Shown here: in pieces, positions 51,093 through 61,160 of the stretch | Numbering within the stretch: position 1 is the stretch's first letter | How the letters are laid out: each line of letters opens with the position of its first letter | NCBI GenBank assembly: GCA_002409595.1 | Contig: DHNQ01000019.1 | Coordinates: 84,735-148,734, forward strand | Direction: 5' to 3' | Source: Dysgonomonas sp. UBA5412 | GTDB taxonomy: Bacteria; Bacteroidota; Bacteroidia; Bacteroidales; Dysgonomonadaceae | Length of the DNA: 64,000 bases | Position numbers and translations under genes: made by a program | Notes under the pieces: generated by a model | Databases searched by the model: none | What the model was told of the DNA's origin: nothing | Seen by the model: only the letters and a program-made list of their open reading frames with translations

Positions 51093-51172
51093 AAACTCAG
51101 AACTAGGATAATAGGCTCGAATAGAACATAATTTCAGTTATATAATGTCTAATTAATCATTACATTTTTATT

Positions 51173-51439
51173 ATGAACAAAACAGAATTAATTAATGCTA
51201 TTGCTGAGAAATCAGGCTTGAGCAAAGTAGATTCTAAAAAAGCTTTAGAAGCTTTTATTGAATCAGTGACAGAAGAAGTTAAAGCAGAAGGAAAAGTTGC
51301 CCTAGTTGGCTTTGGAACATTCTCTGTAACTCAAAAAGCTGCAAGAAAAGGTATCAATCCTAGAACTAAGGCTGTGATTAATATCCCTGCAAAGAAAACT
51401 GTTAAATTTAAAGCCGGAGCTGATTTAGCTGCATTGTAA
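51173..51439 (+). CDS. hup: HU family DNA-binding protein
   Basis: An 88-residue histone-like protein with the full HU fold: a helical dimerisation part (ELINAIAEKSGLSKVDSKKALEAFIESV), the GFGTF turn and the DNA-wrapping arm (RKGINPRTKAVINIPAKKTVKFKAG). It compacts and bends DNA and could also serve as host factor for the island's integrase. It is monocistronic, with a terminator at 51462. Confidence 0.95.
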   Translation: MNKTELINAIAEKSGLSKVDSKKALEAFIESVTEEVKAEGKVALVGFGTFSVTQKAARKGINPRTKAVINIPAKKTVKFKAGADLAAL

Positions 51440-51461
51440 AATTAGCATTTACGACGAGATA

Positions 51462-51491
51462 AAAACAGAAAAGGTTATCCTCTTCTGTTTT
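51462..51491 (+). terminator. Intrinsic terminator of the HU gene
   Basis: A 13-bp stem with one mismatch (AAAACAGAAAAGG / CCTCTTCTGTTTT), 4-nt loop and T-run. Confidence 0.8.
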
Positions 51492-51638
51492 TTTATGCCT
51501 ATAACTTAAATCTTATCCCATCCTATCCAACATCCTATTGTATTAAGATAACATCTCTAAAAATTAATACTCTATTGCATTCTTACGTTTTATTACCAGC
51601 TAAAGATTAATAGTTCGTAAACTTTGGCTTCTTTTTTA

Positions 51639-51646
51639 TATTTTTG
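51639..51646 (+). promoter_or_regulatory. -7 box of argS (TATTTTTG)
   Basis: A TAnnTTTG match 35 bases before the ATG at 51682. Confidence 0.5.
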
Positions 51647-51681
51647 TAACTCAATAAGTAAAAACAATATTCAGATCAGAT

Positions 51682-53478
51682 ATGAAAATAGAGAATAGCC
51701 TACAATCATTTATAATAAAGGCCATTGAATCTTTGTATGGACAAACAATCGCTCCGGAACAAGCTTTGTTACAAAAAACAAAAAAAGAATTTGAGGGACA
51801 TCTAACCCTAGTAGTATTTCCCTTTCTGAAAACATCAAAAAAAGGACCGGAACAAACTGCTCAGGAAATAGGAGAATGGCTGATAAGCAATTGTGCGGAA
51901 ATCTCTAAATTCAATGTTATAAAAGGGTTCTTAAACCTTACTGTAGCTACACGCTGCTGGTTGCAATTACTAAACGAAATTCACGAAATAGAGAATTACG
52001 GAATACGAAAAGGTGAAGCAGATGCTCCTCTTGTGATGGTAGAATATTCTTCTCCAAATACGAATAAACCCCTGCATCTTGGACATGTACGCAACAATCT
52101 GTTAGGCTATTCTTTATCCGAAGTGTTAAAAGCAAATGGATATAGAGTAATTAAAACAAATATTGTCAATGATAGAGGGATTCATATTTGCAAATCAATG
52201 CTTGCGTGGCAAAAATGGGGCAATATGGAAACACCCCAATCGAGTAGTAAAAAAGGAGATCATTTAGTAGGAGATTACTATGTATTGTTTGACAAGCATT
52301 ACAAAGCTGAATTAGCAGAATTACAAGCTCAAGGTATGTCGAAAGAAGAGGCTGAAGCTAATTCTACACTGATGAAAGAAGCCCGTGAGATGTTACGTAA
52401 ATGGGAAGCCAAAGACGAAAATACCGTAGAATTATGGAAACTTATGAATTCGTGGGTTTATGAAGGCTTTGACGAGACATATAAAAAACTTGGAGTTGAC
52501 TTCGACGAAATATATTATGAATCAGAAACCTATCTGGATGGAAAAGAAACTGTATTGGATGGACTAAAAAAAGGAATATTTTATCAGAAAGAAGATGGTT
52601 CTGTATGGGCTGATCTTACTTCCGAAGGGTTAGATCAAAAGCTGCTCTTACGTAGTGATGGCACATCAGTCTATATGACTCAGGATATAGGTACGGCTCA
52701 ACAGCGTTTCAAAGCTCATAAAGACCTGAGCAAGATGATCCATGTAGTAGGAAATGAACAGAATTACCATTTTCAGGTACTATCCATCTTGCTAGATAAA
52801 CTGGGTTATGAATTCGGAAAAGGTCTTGTCCATTTTTCTTACGGTATGGTAGAATTGCCGGAAGGAAAAATGAAATCTCGCGAAGGCACAGTCGTTGATG
52901 CAGATGACCTTGTTGAAGAAATGGTATCGACAGCTAAAGTTACATCTGAAGAGTTAGGAAAGCTGGATGAAGCTACGGAAGATGAAGCCAACAATATTGC
53001 ACGCATTGTCGGGATGGGGGCTCTAAAATACTTTATCTTGAAAGTAGATCCTAAAAAGAATATGACCTTTAATCCTAAAGAGTCTATCGACTTCAATGGC
53101 AATACAGGTCCTTTTATTCAATATACATACGCCCGTATACAATCCGTTATAAGAAAAGCGACAGACTTAGGCTTGACCATACCTGCATCTATATCAACAG
53201 ATATAGCACTCAGCACAAAAGAGGAAACTTTGATTCAATTGATTGCAGATTATAAAGCAATTGTAAAACAAGCCGGTACAGAATACAATCCGGCTCTTAT
53301 AGCTAATTATGTTTATGATTTAGTAAAAGAATACAATCAGTTTTATCACGACTGCCCTATTTTGAAAGAAGAAAACTCTGATTTGAAACTTTTCAGACTT
53401 CTATTGTCCGAAGAGATAGGAAAAGTGATAAGAAGCGGCATGTCACTTCTGGGAATAGAAGTTCCCGACAGAATGTAA
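51682..53478 (+). CDS. argS: Arginyl-tRNA synthetase
   Basis: A 598-residue, full-length class Ia enzyme. It has the N-terminal Add-1 domain (1-110), HIGH motif in SSPNTNKPLHLGHVRNN, the GDYY and DQ-type active-site segments, KMSKS-equivalent KMKSREGT, and the C-terminal DALR anticodon-binding domain ending SLLGIEVPDRM. It charges tRNA-Arg. It is transcribed alone and is convergent with the DUF6340 gene 8 bp away. Confidence 0.97.
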   Translation: MKIENSLQSFIIKAIESLYGQTIAPEQALLQKTKKEFEGHLTLVVFPFLKTSKKGPEQTAQEIGEWLISNCAEISKFNVIKGFLNLTVATRCWLQLLNEIHEIENYGIRKGEADAPLVMVEYSSPNTNKPLHLGHVRNNLLGYSLSEVLKANGYRVIKTNIVNDRGIHICKSMLAWQKWGNMETPQSSSKKGDHLVGDYYVLFDKHYKAELAELQAQGMSKEEAEANSTLMKEAREMLRKWEAKDENTVELWKLMNSWVYEGFDETYKKLGVDFDEIYYESETYLDGKETVLDGLKKGIFYQKEDGSVWADLTSEGLDQKLLLRSDGTSVYMTQDIGTAQQRFKAHKDLSKMIHVVGNEQNYHFQVLSILLDKLGYEFGKGLVHFSYGMVELPEGKMKSREGTVVDADDLVEEMVSTAKVTSEELGKLDEATEDEANNIARIVGMGALKYFILKVDPKKNMTFNPKESIDFNGNTGPFIQYTYARIQSVIRKATDLGLTIPASISTDIALSTKEETLIQLIADYKAIVKQAGTEYNPALIANYVYDLVKEYNQFYHDCPILKEENSDLKLFRLLLSEEIGKVIRSGMSLLGIEVPDRM

Positions 53479-53486
53479 ATCTATCA

Positions 53487-54515
53487 TCAATCTACAGTAT
53501 CCTTCTCAATCCCAAGCTGTTCGTACAGCTTGGGTAAATTATTTCCTCTCAGAGTTAATTCGTTGCGATATAATGTCACCATCTTCGTTAACTCAGCATT
53601 AGAAATCTCCGGCAATAATTCATAAGCTATATTAATCCACACCTTTGCATTTTCAACATCATCCAAACTCTCATTGGCTAAAGCAATATTAGATGCTAAT
53701 CTAATTTTCTTAATAACTTTTGTTTCTTTATCAAACAAGTCTCCCCATATAGCAGCAGCTTCTTTCCATTTTCCGGATGAGGCCAATTTTCCGGCTTGTT
53801 TCATATCCGACGAATTATCTGAATAATACCAACGCATCTGACTTTTCCAAGAAGGGATTAAACTACCGGTCAATTTATCTGCACCCACTGTAGCCATTTC
53901 GGAAATAATACTATTTATCTCATCCACATTATTTTTCAGACGACTCCAATCAATAGCCTCTTCTCTGAAAAGACTATCTACCAATACAATTGGCTGATGT
54001 ATATATTCCGACCCATCTTTATCATAAGCTCTGGCAATTGCGCCCAATTTTGCACCTAGAACATTATAGGTATTAAAATAACCTGTATTTTCTGTTTCCA
54101 ACTGGGCTGACATTACAAACCAATCTAATGTAACAACTGCATCTGCTGACTTTTCGACACACAAGGTCTGTATTTTTCGAGCCGACAAAGGGTGTTCATC
54201 ATCGCCAGTTCCACTATATGTTTTATAAGGATATAAATCGACTGTATTAAAATATTTTTCTTCATCCATAAATTGCTTTAATGATGTCAACAATACCGTA
54301 CGACTACTATCTGTTGACAGAATCCCCTCAGCTTCCGCTTCATCGTTTGCAGGAGTTTCGTCCGGAGCATAGCTATTATCTACCAACAGTACCTTAGTTA
54401 CATTAGGAGGAAAGGAAACTAATGCCGGTTGGCGAACATCTATCGGTAAATAATTTACTGACACACAAGAATTAAGGAAAGAAATAATTGCAACAAAGGC
54501 TATAATGTGTTTCAT
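53487..54515 (-). CDS. DUF6340 family lipoprotein
   Basis: The ATG at 54515 is chosen because MKHIIAFVAIISFLNSC forms a proper lipoprotein signal; an in-frame start further upstream would bury it. The product is 342 residues: a beta-rich N-terminal half (VTKVLLVDNSYAP and DAVVTLDWFVMSAQ) and TPR-like C-terminal helices (AGKLASSGKWKEAAAIWGDLF; VENAKVWINIAYELLPE). This fits DUF6340, conserved in Bacteroidota with unknown role. It is divergent from the PIF1-like helicase gene. Confidence 0.85.
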   Translation of the reverse strand: MKHIIAFVAIISFLNSCVSVNYLPIDVRQPALVSFPPNVTKVLLVDNSYAPDETPANDEAEAEGILSTDSSRTVLLTSLKQFMDEEKYFNTVDLYPYKTYSGTGDDEHPLSARKIQTLCVEKSADAVVTLDWFVMSAQLETENTGYFNTYNVLGAKLGAIARAYDKDGSEYIHQPIVLVDSLFREEAIDWSRLKNNVDEINSIISEMATVGADKLTGSLIPSWKSQMRWYYSDNSSDMKQAGKLASSGKWKEAAAIWGDLFDKETKVIKKIRLASNIALANESLDDVENAKVWINIAYELLPEISNAELTKMVTLYRNELTLRGNNLPKLYEQLGIEKDTVD

Positions 54516-54544
54516 ATTACTCTGAATTTGATCTCTTAAAAGTA

Positions 54545-54565
54545 CAAAAATAAGCGTTATATTTG
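54545..54565. promoter_or_regulatory. Back-to-back divergent -7 boxes
   Basis: TATTTTTG on the minus strand (54545-54552) serves the DUF6340 gene, and TATATTTG on the plus strand (54558-54565) serves the helicase gene. Only 5 bp lie between the two boxes, so polymerase could not occupy both promoters at once. Confidence 0.55.
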
Positions 54566-54636
54566 TGATTGCAAGTATGAGAAATATATCTTTCGATTGT
54601 CTTCTCATAATATATAATCAATTCTCATATCTAAAA

Positions 54637-56796
54637 ATGGAACAACTTTCGGCTAACAATGTTTTTAAACTAGCAGCAGATATAGTAAATAATACATCGC
54701 AAAGTGTATTTCTTACGGGAAAGGCAGGTACAGGAAAAACTACTTTTCTGCACTATATTCGCCAGCATGCAGACAAAAATGTAATAGTGGCAGCGCCTAC
54801 CGGTGTAGCTGCTATCAATGCCGGAGGAGTAACATTACATTCACTTCTGCAACTTCCATTCGAACCCTTTATTCCCAACTTCGAGGGCAAAAAGAAATTA
54901 GATTATCATTTCAAACTACGTAAATCTAAAATAGAAATGCTTCGGGAACTGGATCTTCTCATCATAGACGAGGTGAGTATGCTACGATCAGATATGCTCG
55001 ATGCTATTGATTATATGTTAAGAAGATACAGAAATAATCAACAAGCATTTGGAGGTGTACAGATTCTTTTTATTGGCGACCTCTTCCAGCTTCCGCCCGT
55101 AGTACAGTCTGCCGAATGGGAACAGCTGAAGCATTACTATCCTTCCCCATTCTTTTTTCATGCACAGGTCTTAGAACATCAGATTCCATTATATATTGAA
55201 CTAAAAACAATATATCGTCAGCAAGACCAACAGTTTATAGATATATTGAATCGAATACGAAACAATTGCGCTACACCTCAAGACTTATACGCATTAAATC
55301 AAAAATATAATCCGACATTTCAGCTACCGAAAGAAGACCGATATGTTGTTCTTTGTACACATAATTATAAAGCTGATAGAATCAACAATGATGAATTAGC
55401 CAAGTTAAGAGGACAAGAATTTAAATTTAGCGGAGAAGTTAAAGGCGATTTTTCGGACAGTTCGTTACCGACTGAGACTATCTTAACCTTGAAAGAGGGA
55501 GCCCAGATTATGTTTGTAAAAAATGATGCCGGAGAAAACCGCCGTTACTACAATGGGAAACTTGCGACCATAAGTCGACTGAATGAGGAGGGGATACAAG
55601 TTCGCTTCGAAAATGGAGACTTAATGGAGTTAGAAAGCGAAACATGGCGTAATGTTCGTTATCGGCTAAACGAAGAATCGGGAGAAATAGAAGAAGAAGA
55701 ACTAGGCTCTTTTACACAATATCCAATACGATTAGCTTGGGCGATAACAATTCATAAAAGTCAGGGGTTAACTTTCGACCGGGTAGTTATTGATGCCGGG
55801 CAAGCTTTTGCAGCAGGTCAAGTATATGTCGCCCTCAGCCGTTGTACTTCTCTGGATGGTATTGTCTTGTTCTCTCGTATAACAGAACAAAGCATCAGTA
55901 CCGATAAATTTGCAATTGAATTTTGTAAGAATGAGCACAGCATCGAATATTTGCACCAAATATTAGAGAATGAGAAACCTCGATATTGTGCCGAACAGTT
56001 AAAGAAATATTTTGACTGGACTCCTTTTATCCGAAGTCTGCATGTATTATATGAATTAACTACTGAAAAGAAAATACCTAAACAAGAGGAAACTCAGGCT
56101 ATGATAGCACAAGTGTGCAGCCGAGCTGTAGAGCAACAAGAGATTGCTCTAAACTTCACTAAAGAGCTGAATAAGATCCTTTCATCCAACAATCCCGATC
56201 TGAATCATTTGAAAGAAAGAGTACAAAAGGGAATCCTGTACTTCCACAAAGATGTTCAGCAATATATTATCATACCCATCGAAGAACATCTTAGCAGCCT
56301 CAAAAGTGCATCGAAGATTAAACTTTATCTAAAAAAAGCAAAAGAAATACATGCTACTCTATTGCGGTTGTTAGAACGATTAGAATCTGTGCGCTATGGA
56401 GATATAAATCTGACTGAAGGACTTGTTTTCGATCGCTTAATTCCTAAAGAGCAAACCTCAGAGAAAGAAAAGAAAGAACGGAAAGCAAAAGGAGAAACTC
56501 AACGATTGAGCCTTTCACTTTTCAATGAAGGAAAGTCTATAAAAGATATTGCAAAGGAGCGCAATCTATCAACTGCAACGATAGAAAATCATCTTGCCGG
56601 TTTCGTCCTCACCGGAGAACTAACCATAGGCAGATTGGTAGATGAAAAGAAATTAGAATATATGCTCCCTCTAATAGAGAAAATGGACTCTCAAAGTACA
56701 TTATCTACAATGAAAGCAAAATTACCTGACGAGTGTACATATCTGGAAATAAGAGCAGTATTAAACTACATAAAACTACGAAATACAAACAATTAG
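54637..56796 (+). CDS. PIF1-like AAA ATPase / helicase with C-terminal HTH
   Basis: The ATG at 54637 (MEQLSANNVFKLAADIV) follows the promoter and gives 719 residues. Walker A is LTGKAGTGKTTFLHYI, with VAAPTGVAAINAGGVTLHSLL after it. Walker B is LLIIDEVSM, and later motifs are FGGVQILFIGDLFQLPPV and RLAWAITIHKSQGLTFDRVVID (motif V/VI). These are PIF1/RecD-type superfamily 1B motifs. The C-terminal 130 residues contain an HTH_40/RQC-like domain (RLSLSLFNEGKSIKDIAKERNLSTATIENHL). It is a 5'-3' helicase likely handling G-quadruplex, replication or repair intermediates. A host chromosomal gene, not island cargo. Confidence 0.92.
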   Translation: MEQLSANNVFKLAADIVNNTSQSVFLTGKAGTGKTTFLHYIRQHADKNVIVAAPTGVAAINAGGVTLHSLLQLPFEPFIPNFEGKKKLDYHFKLRKSKIEMLRELDLLIIDEVSMLRSDMLDAIDYMLRRYRNNQQAFGGVQILFIGDLFQLPPVVQSAEWEQLKHYYPSPFFFHAQVLEHQIPLYIELKTIYRQQDQQFIDILNRIRNNCATPQDLYALNQKYNPTFQLPKEDRYVVLCTHNYKADRINNDELAKLRGQEFKFSGEVKGDFSDSSLPTETILTLKEGAQIMFVKNDAGENRRYYNGKLATISRLNEEGIQVRFENGDLMELESETWRNVRYRLNEESGEIEEEELGSFTQYPIRLAWAITIHKSQGLTFDRVVIDAGQAFAAGQVYVALSRCTSLDGIVLFSRITEQSISTDKFAIEFCKNEHSIEYLHQILENEKPRYCAEQLKKYFDWTPFIRSLHVLYELTTEKKIPKQEETQAMIAQVCSRAVEQQEIALNFTKELNKILSSNNPDLNHLKERVQKGILYFHKDVQQYIIIPIEEHLSSLKSASKIKLYLKKAKEIHATLLRLLERLESVRYGDINLTEGLVFDRLIPKEQTSEKEKKERKAKGETQRLSLSLFNEGKSIKDIAKERNLSTATIENHLAGFVLTGELTIGRLVDEKKLEYMLPLIEKMDSQSTLSTMKAKLPDECTYLEIRAVLNYIKLRNTNN

Positions 56797-56920
56797 AAAA
56801 CTTTACTTATTGACTATTTTAACGATTCTTATCTGAAAAGTAAAAACAATAAATACATTTAGTCTGTTCTATGAGTTATGTAAAATATTTATATATGTTA
56901 CAATAATGATCAGAATATGG

Positions 56921-56928
56921 TATCTTTG
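56921..56928 (+). promoter_or_regulatory. -7 box of sufB (TATCTTTG)
   Basis: A perfect TAnnTTTG box 51 bases before the sufB ATG at 56980. Confidence 0.6.
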
Positions 56929-56979
56929 TAATATGTAAAAAAGAAGTCAGACAAAAGCTTCATAAACATTTTAATATTC

Positions 56980-58437
56980 ATGCAAGAATCTCAAGATAAA
57001 ATTTTAGAAAACGTTACCTCCGGAGATTATAAATATGGATTCGTAACAGATATAGAAACAGAAGTCATACCCGTAGGACTCAATGAAGATGTAGTCCGCT
57101 TGATCTCTGAAAAGAAGAATGAGCCGGAATGGTTATTAGAATTCCGACTAAAAGCATATCGCCATTGGCTAACGTTAGAGATGCCCGATTGGGCACATTT
57201 GAACATAGCACCAATAGACTATCAAAGTATCAGTTACTTTGCCGCACCAAAGAAAAAGGACGGGCCCAAAAGTCTGGAAGAAGTAGACCCTGAATTATTG
57301 AAAACATTCGATAAATTGGGAGTTCCATTACATGAGCGAGAAATCTTAGCCGGAGTACAAGGTATGGCTGTAGATGCAGTAGTAGACAGTGTTTCTGTAA
57401 AGACAACTTTTAAAGAAACATTGGCCGAAAAAGGTATTATATTCTCTTCCTTTAGTGAAGCAGTACAAGAGCATCCCGAATTGGTAAAAAAATATTTAGG
57501 TTCAGTAGTTCCATATCGCGACAATTTCTTTGCAACACTCAACTCCGCAGTATTCAGCGACGGATCATTTGTATATATTCCTAAAGGCGTCAGATGCCCG
57601 ATGGAGTTATCCACATATTTCCGTATCAATGCCGCAAATACAGGTCAGTTTGAGCGTACACTTATTGTTGCCGACGATGATTCATACGTCAGCTATCTGG
57701 AAGGTTGTACCGCCCCGATGCGCGACGAAAATCAATTGCATGCTGCTATTGTAGAAATTGTAGCATTGGATCACGCAGAAGTAAAATACTCGACCGTCCA
57801 GAACTGGTATCCCGGAGATAAAGAGGGCAAAGGTGGAATTTACAACTTTGTTACTAAACGTGGCATTTGTAAAGGCAGAGGTTCAAAAATATCTTGGACT
57901 CAAGTAGAGACAGGTTCTGCCGTAACATGGAAATATCCATCTTGTATCTTAGCAGGAGATGACTCTATCGGAGAGTTTTATTCAGTAGCAGTTACAAACA
58001 ATTTCCAACAAGCGGATACTGGCACGAAGATGATTCATATTGGGAAAAATACAAAGAGCAGGATTGTTTCAAAAGGGATATCTGCCGGATTTAGCCAAAA
58101 TTCATACCGAGGATTAGTAAAAGTATCCCCCAAAGCTGAAGGAGCGCGTAATCACTCTCAATGCGACAGCTTATTATTAGGCGATCAGTGTGGAGCACAT
58201 ACTTTTCCTTATTCAGATATCGCTAATCCGAGTGCCATAATAGAGCATGAGGCTACAACCTCAAAGATTAGCGAAGATCAGATCTTATACTGTAATCAAC
58301 GAGGAATAGGTACAGAAGAAGCCGTTGGTCTGATAGTAAACGGATATGCAAAAGAGGTTATGCAAAAGCTTCCGATGGAATTTGCAGTAGAGGCTCAAAA
58401 ATTATTACAAATTAGCCTTGAAGGAAGTGTAGGATAA
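56980..58437 (+). CDS. sufB: Fe-S cluster assembly scaffold SufB
   Basis: A 485-residue, full-length SufB: an N-terminal region with [19 protein letters not shown], then the beta-helix core with [52 protein letters not shown] and the C-terminal [21 protein letters not shown] and [14 protein letters not shown]. It works with SufC and SufD as the scaffold for Fe-S cluster building. Unusually, no sufC, sufD or sufS follows: a terminator and the convergent glyA come directly after it. Confidence 0.95.
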   Translation: MQESQDKILENVTSGDYKYGFVTDIETEVIPVGLNEDVVRLISEKKNEPEWLLEFRLKAYRHWLTLEMPDWAHLNIAPIDYQSISYFAAPKKKDGPKSLEEVDPELLKTFDKLGVPLHEREILAGVQGMAVDAVVDSVSVKTTFKETLAEKGIIFSSFSEAVQEHPELVKKYLGSVVPYRDNFFATLNSAVFSDGSFVYIPKGVRCPMELSTYFRINAANTGQFERTLIVADDDSYVSYLEGCTAPMRDENQLHAAIVEIVALDHAEVKYSTVQNWYPGDKEGKGGIYNFVTKRGICKGRGSKISWTQVETGSAVTWKYPSCILAGDDSIGEFYSVAVTNNFQQADTGTKMIHIGKNTKSRIVSKGISAGFSQNSYRGLVKVSPKAEGARNHSQCDSLLLGDQCGAHTFPYSDIANPSAIIEHEATTSKISEDQILYCNQRGIGTEEAVGLIVNGYAKEVMQKLPMEFAVEAQKLLQISLEGSVG

Positions 58438-58467
58438 AGAGACAGACAAATGTCATTATATAATAAT

Positions 58468-58498
58468 AAAAAAGGTTGCTAAATTAGCAACCTTTTTT
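58468..58498. terminator. Bidirectional intrinsic terminator
   Basis: A 13-bp perfect stem (AAAAAAGGTTGCT / AGCAACCTTTTTT) with a 5-nt loop between convergent sufB and glyA. Confidence 0.9.
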
Positions 58499-58532
58499 AT
58501 TATAGTCATCTCCTATTGTTTACACTATCGTC

Positions 58533-59813
58533 TTACCAAGCAAACAAAGGATATTCTTTCATTATAGAATTTACTTTCTCTCTGACAGCCTTAGCTGTTT
58601 TGTCATCTTCAGGGTTGGAAAGGACAGTATCTATCATTTCCACAATTTCATTCATCAAAGGCTCTTTTGCTCCACGAGTAGTAATAGCCGGTGTTCCAAA
58701 ACGAAGACCCGATGTAAGGAATGGGCTACGACTATCGAAAGGAACCATATTCTTGTTTGTAGTAATATCTGCTGCAACCAAAACTTTCTCAGCAAGCTTT
58801 CCTGTTAGTTCCGGAAATTTAGGACGAAGGTCGATCAACATAGAGTGATTATCCGTTCCTCCGGAAATAACCTTATATCCTTTGTCGATAAATGCTTGAG
58901 CCATTACAGCCGCATTTCTCTTCACCTGTGTCTGATATTCTTTATACGACGGATCGAGAGCCTCGGCAAAAGAAACTGCTTTAGCTGCAATTACATGTTC
59001 CAACGGACCACCTTGTATTCCGGGAAATACTGCTGAATCAAGCAATGCTGACATCATGCGAATCTCGCCTTTAGGTGTTTTCTTACCCCAAGGATTTTCA
59101 AAATCTTTTCCTAAGAGAATGGCACCACCACGAGGTCCACGGAGAGTCTTATGAGTGGTAGTAGTTACTATATGGGCATGAGGTAGAGGATTGTTCAATA
59201 ATCCGGCAGCAACCAATCCTGCAGGATGAGCCATATCTACCATAAAGATAGCACCTATTTCGTCTGCTATTTTACGTATGCGAGCATAATCCCAATCGCG
59301 AGAATAGGCAGAAGCACCGGCTATGATCAATTTAGGTTTTTCGGCACGAGCTACCTGCTCCATTTGCTCATAGTCTACTTGTTCAGTATCTTGTTTAACA
59401 TTATACTCTAAAGCGTGAAACATCAGACCTGAAAAGTTTACGGGAGAACCATGAGAAAGGTGTCCGCCGTGTGAAAGATTCAGACCTAAGAATTTATCTC
59501 CGGCTTGCAAACATGCCAAAAACACTGCTGCATTTGCCTGAGCCCCTGAATGAGGTTGTACATTAGCCCATTCAGCACCAAACAGTTGTTTCAAACGATC
59601 TATGGCTAGTTGTTCGCTCAAATCTACAATTTCACATCCCCCATAATATCTTTTGCCCGGATAACCTTCGGCATATTTATTAGTCAGACAAGATCCCATG
59701 GCTTCCATCACCTGCGGACTTACAAAGTTTTCTGACGCAATTAATTCTATTCCTTTCAATTGTCGCTGATATTCTCTTTCTATAATATCAAAAATAGCAG
59801 TATCTCTTTTCAT
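58533..59813 (-). CDS. glyA: Serine hydroxymethyltransferase
   Basis: A 426-residue, full-length PLP enzyme: [44 protein letters not shown], the [10 protein letters not shown] segment and the PLP-lysine motif [15 protein letters not shown]. It interconverts serine and glycine and supplies one-carbon units. It is monocistronic, with a -7 box at 59851-59858. Confidence 0.97.
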   Translation of the reverse strand: MKRDTAIFDIIEREYQRQLKGIELIASENFVSPQVMEAMGSCLTNKYAEGYPGKRYYGGCEIVDLSEQLAIDRLKQLFGAEWANVQPHSGAQANAAVFLACLQAGDKFLGLNLSHGGHLSHGSPVNFSGLMFHALEYNVKQDTEQVDYEQMEQVARAEKPKLIIAGASAYSRDWDYARIRKIADEIGAIFMVDMAHPAGLVAAGLLNNPLPHAHIVTTTTHKTLRGPRGGAILLGKDFENPWGKKTPKGEIRMMSALLDSAVFPGIQGGPLEHVIAAKAVSFAEALDPSYKEYQTQVKRNAAVMAQAFIDKGYKVISGGTDNHSMLIDLRPKFPELTGKLAEKVLVAADITTNKNMVPFDSRSPFLTSGLRFGTPAITTRGAKEPLMNEIVEMIDTVLSNPEDDKTAKAVREKVNSIMKEYPLFAW

Positions 59814-59850
59814 AAGCGAGTAAAATATTTATGAGGTAATATAATATAGA

Positions 59851-59858
59851 CAAAGATA
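59851..59858 (-). promoter_or_regulatory. -7 box of glyA
   Basis: TATCTTTG on the minus strand (CAAAGATA on plus), 38 bases before the ATG at 59813. Confidence 0.55.
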
Positions 59859-60003
59859 ATAATTATAATATCATAATTATCATGCGGCTAAAAAGAAAAA
59901 CAGCCCTTAAAATAGAGATTTTTTAAAGAGCAAAGTTTATTTCGATTTACAATATACCAACAAATAGATCAAAACTTGTGTATCATTTTTGAGATAGAAC
60001 TAG

Positions 60004-60011
60004 TATATTTG
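60004..60011 (+). promoter_or_regulatory. -7 box of the kinase-GH109 operon (TATATTTG)
   Basis: A TAnnTTTG match 19 bases before the ATG at 60031; the leader would be only about 13 nt. Confidence 0.5.
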
Positions 60012-60030
60012 ATTATTAAACGATTAGCAC

Positions 60031-61134
60031 ATGAATCAATTACCGAAAAACATCCAAAGCCACTTTCAATTTGAAGGCGTTGTTAAAGAAATTCGCCCTC
60101 TAGGAGCAGGTCTGATAAATGATACATTCTTCGTAGAAACAGACGGATACAATCCTAATTATATACTGCAACGCAAGAACAAGAATATCTTTAAGAATAT
60201 CCCTGCCATGATGGACAATATTCATAAAGTGACATCACATCTTAAAAAGAAAATAGAGGCGCAAGGAGGCGACCCACTTAGGGAAGCTTTTACGGTAACC
60301 CGAACCGTAGATAATAAGCTATACTATAAAGACACAGATGGCGAATTCTGGGCAGCCTGCCTTTTCATCGACAATACAATCACTCATCAGTCTGCCGACT
60401 CTTTAGAATTAGCTTTTCAGGGAGGTAAAAGTATTGGTAGATTTCAGGCAATGTTGTCAGATATGAAGGAACCATTGACTGATATTCTTCCCGGATTTCA
60501 CAATATGAAATATCGACTCCAACAGTGGGATAAAATCTTGGCAGACGATCCCGTAGGAAGAAAAGCCTTGGTTACGGAAGAAATAGAATGGATAAATAGT
60601 CGTAGGCAGGAGATGTTGAAGCTATGGAATAAATTCGAAGCGGGAGAAATACCTATTCGGGTTACTCACAATGATACTAAAATCAACAATGTATTGTTTG
60701 ATGAGAACAACGATGTCTTATGTGTCATAGACCTAGATACGGTATTGAATAGCATGTGCCTCAATGATTATGGGGATGCTGTCCGATCCTATACCAATGC
60801 CGGAAAAGAAGATGATCAGAATCTAAGCAACGTATATATGAAAATGGATACCTTTGAGGCATACACAAAAGGATATCTATCGGAAGCATTGTCTTTTCTC
60901 ACTCAATCAGAAATAGATAACCTTGCCTTCTCTGCAAAGTATATAACCTTCGAACAATTACTCCGCTTCCTGATGGATTACATTGATGGGGATACTTACT
61001 ATAAAACAGAATATGAAACCCACAATCTGATACGTGCTCACGCCCAATATAAATTATTAGTAGAAATGGAGAAGAATTATACCAAAATGTGTGCTATAAT
61101 AGAAGGTATTGTTAATACTGCCAAAAAGAGATAA
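60031..61134 (+). CDS. APH-fold sugar kinase, NahK-like
   Basis: A 367-residue aminoglycoside-phosphotransferase-fold protein. The N-lobe has LGAGLINDTFFVETDGYNPNYILQRKN. The catalytic loop is RVTHNDTKINNVLFDENN (HxD-like with Asn), and the metal-binding segment is VLCVIDLDTVLNSMCLNDYGDAVRS. These blocks follow N-acetylhexosamine 1-kinase (NahK) rather than antibiotic kinases. It is followed after 26 bp by a GH109 gene, so a role in phosphorylating released GalNAc or GlcNAc is likely; resistance is unlikely. Confidence 0.82.
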   Translation: MNQLPKNIQSHFQFEGVVKEIRPLGAGLINDTFFVETDGYNPNYILQRKNKNIFKNIPAMMDNIHKVTSHLKKKIEAQGGDPLREAFTVTRTVDNKLYYKDTDGEFWAACLFIDNTITHQSADSLELAFQGGKSIGRFQAMLSDMKEPLTDILPGFHNMKYRLQQWDKILADDPVGRKALVTEEIEWINSRRQEMLKLWNKFEAGEIPIRVTHNDTKINNVLFDENNDVLCVIDLDTVLNSMCLNDYGDAVRSYTNAGKEDDQNLSNVYMKMDTFEAYTKGYLSEALSFLTQSEIDNLAFSAKYITFEQLLRFLMDYIDGDTYYKTEYETHNLIRAHAQYKLLVEMEKNYTKMCAIIEGIVNTAKKR

Positions 61135-61160
61135 GTATAAAAACCTAAAAATAATATGAT

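Noticed and set aside
60031..61134. Aminoglycoside resistance kinase
   Set aside because: The fold is APH-like, but the motifs and the GH109 neighbour fit an N-acetylhexosamine kinase.
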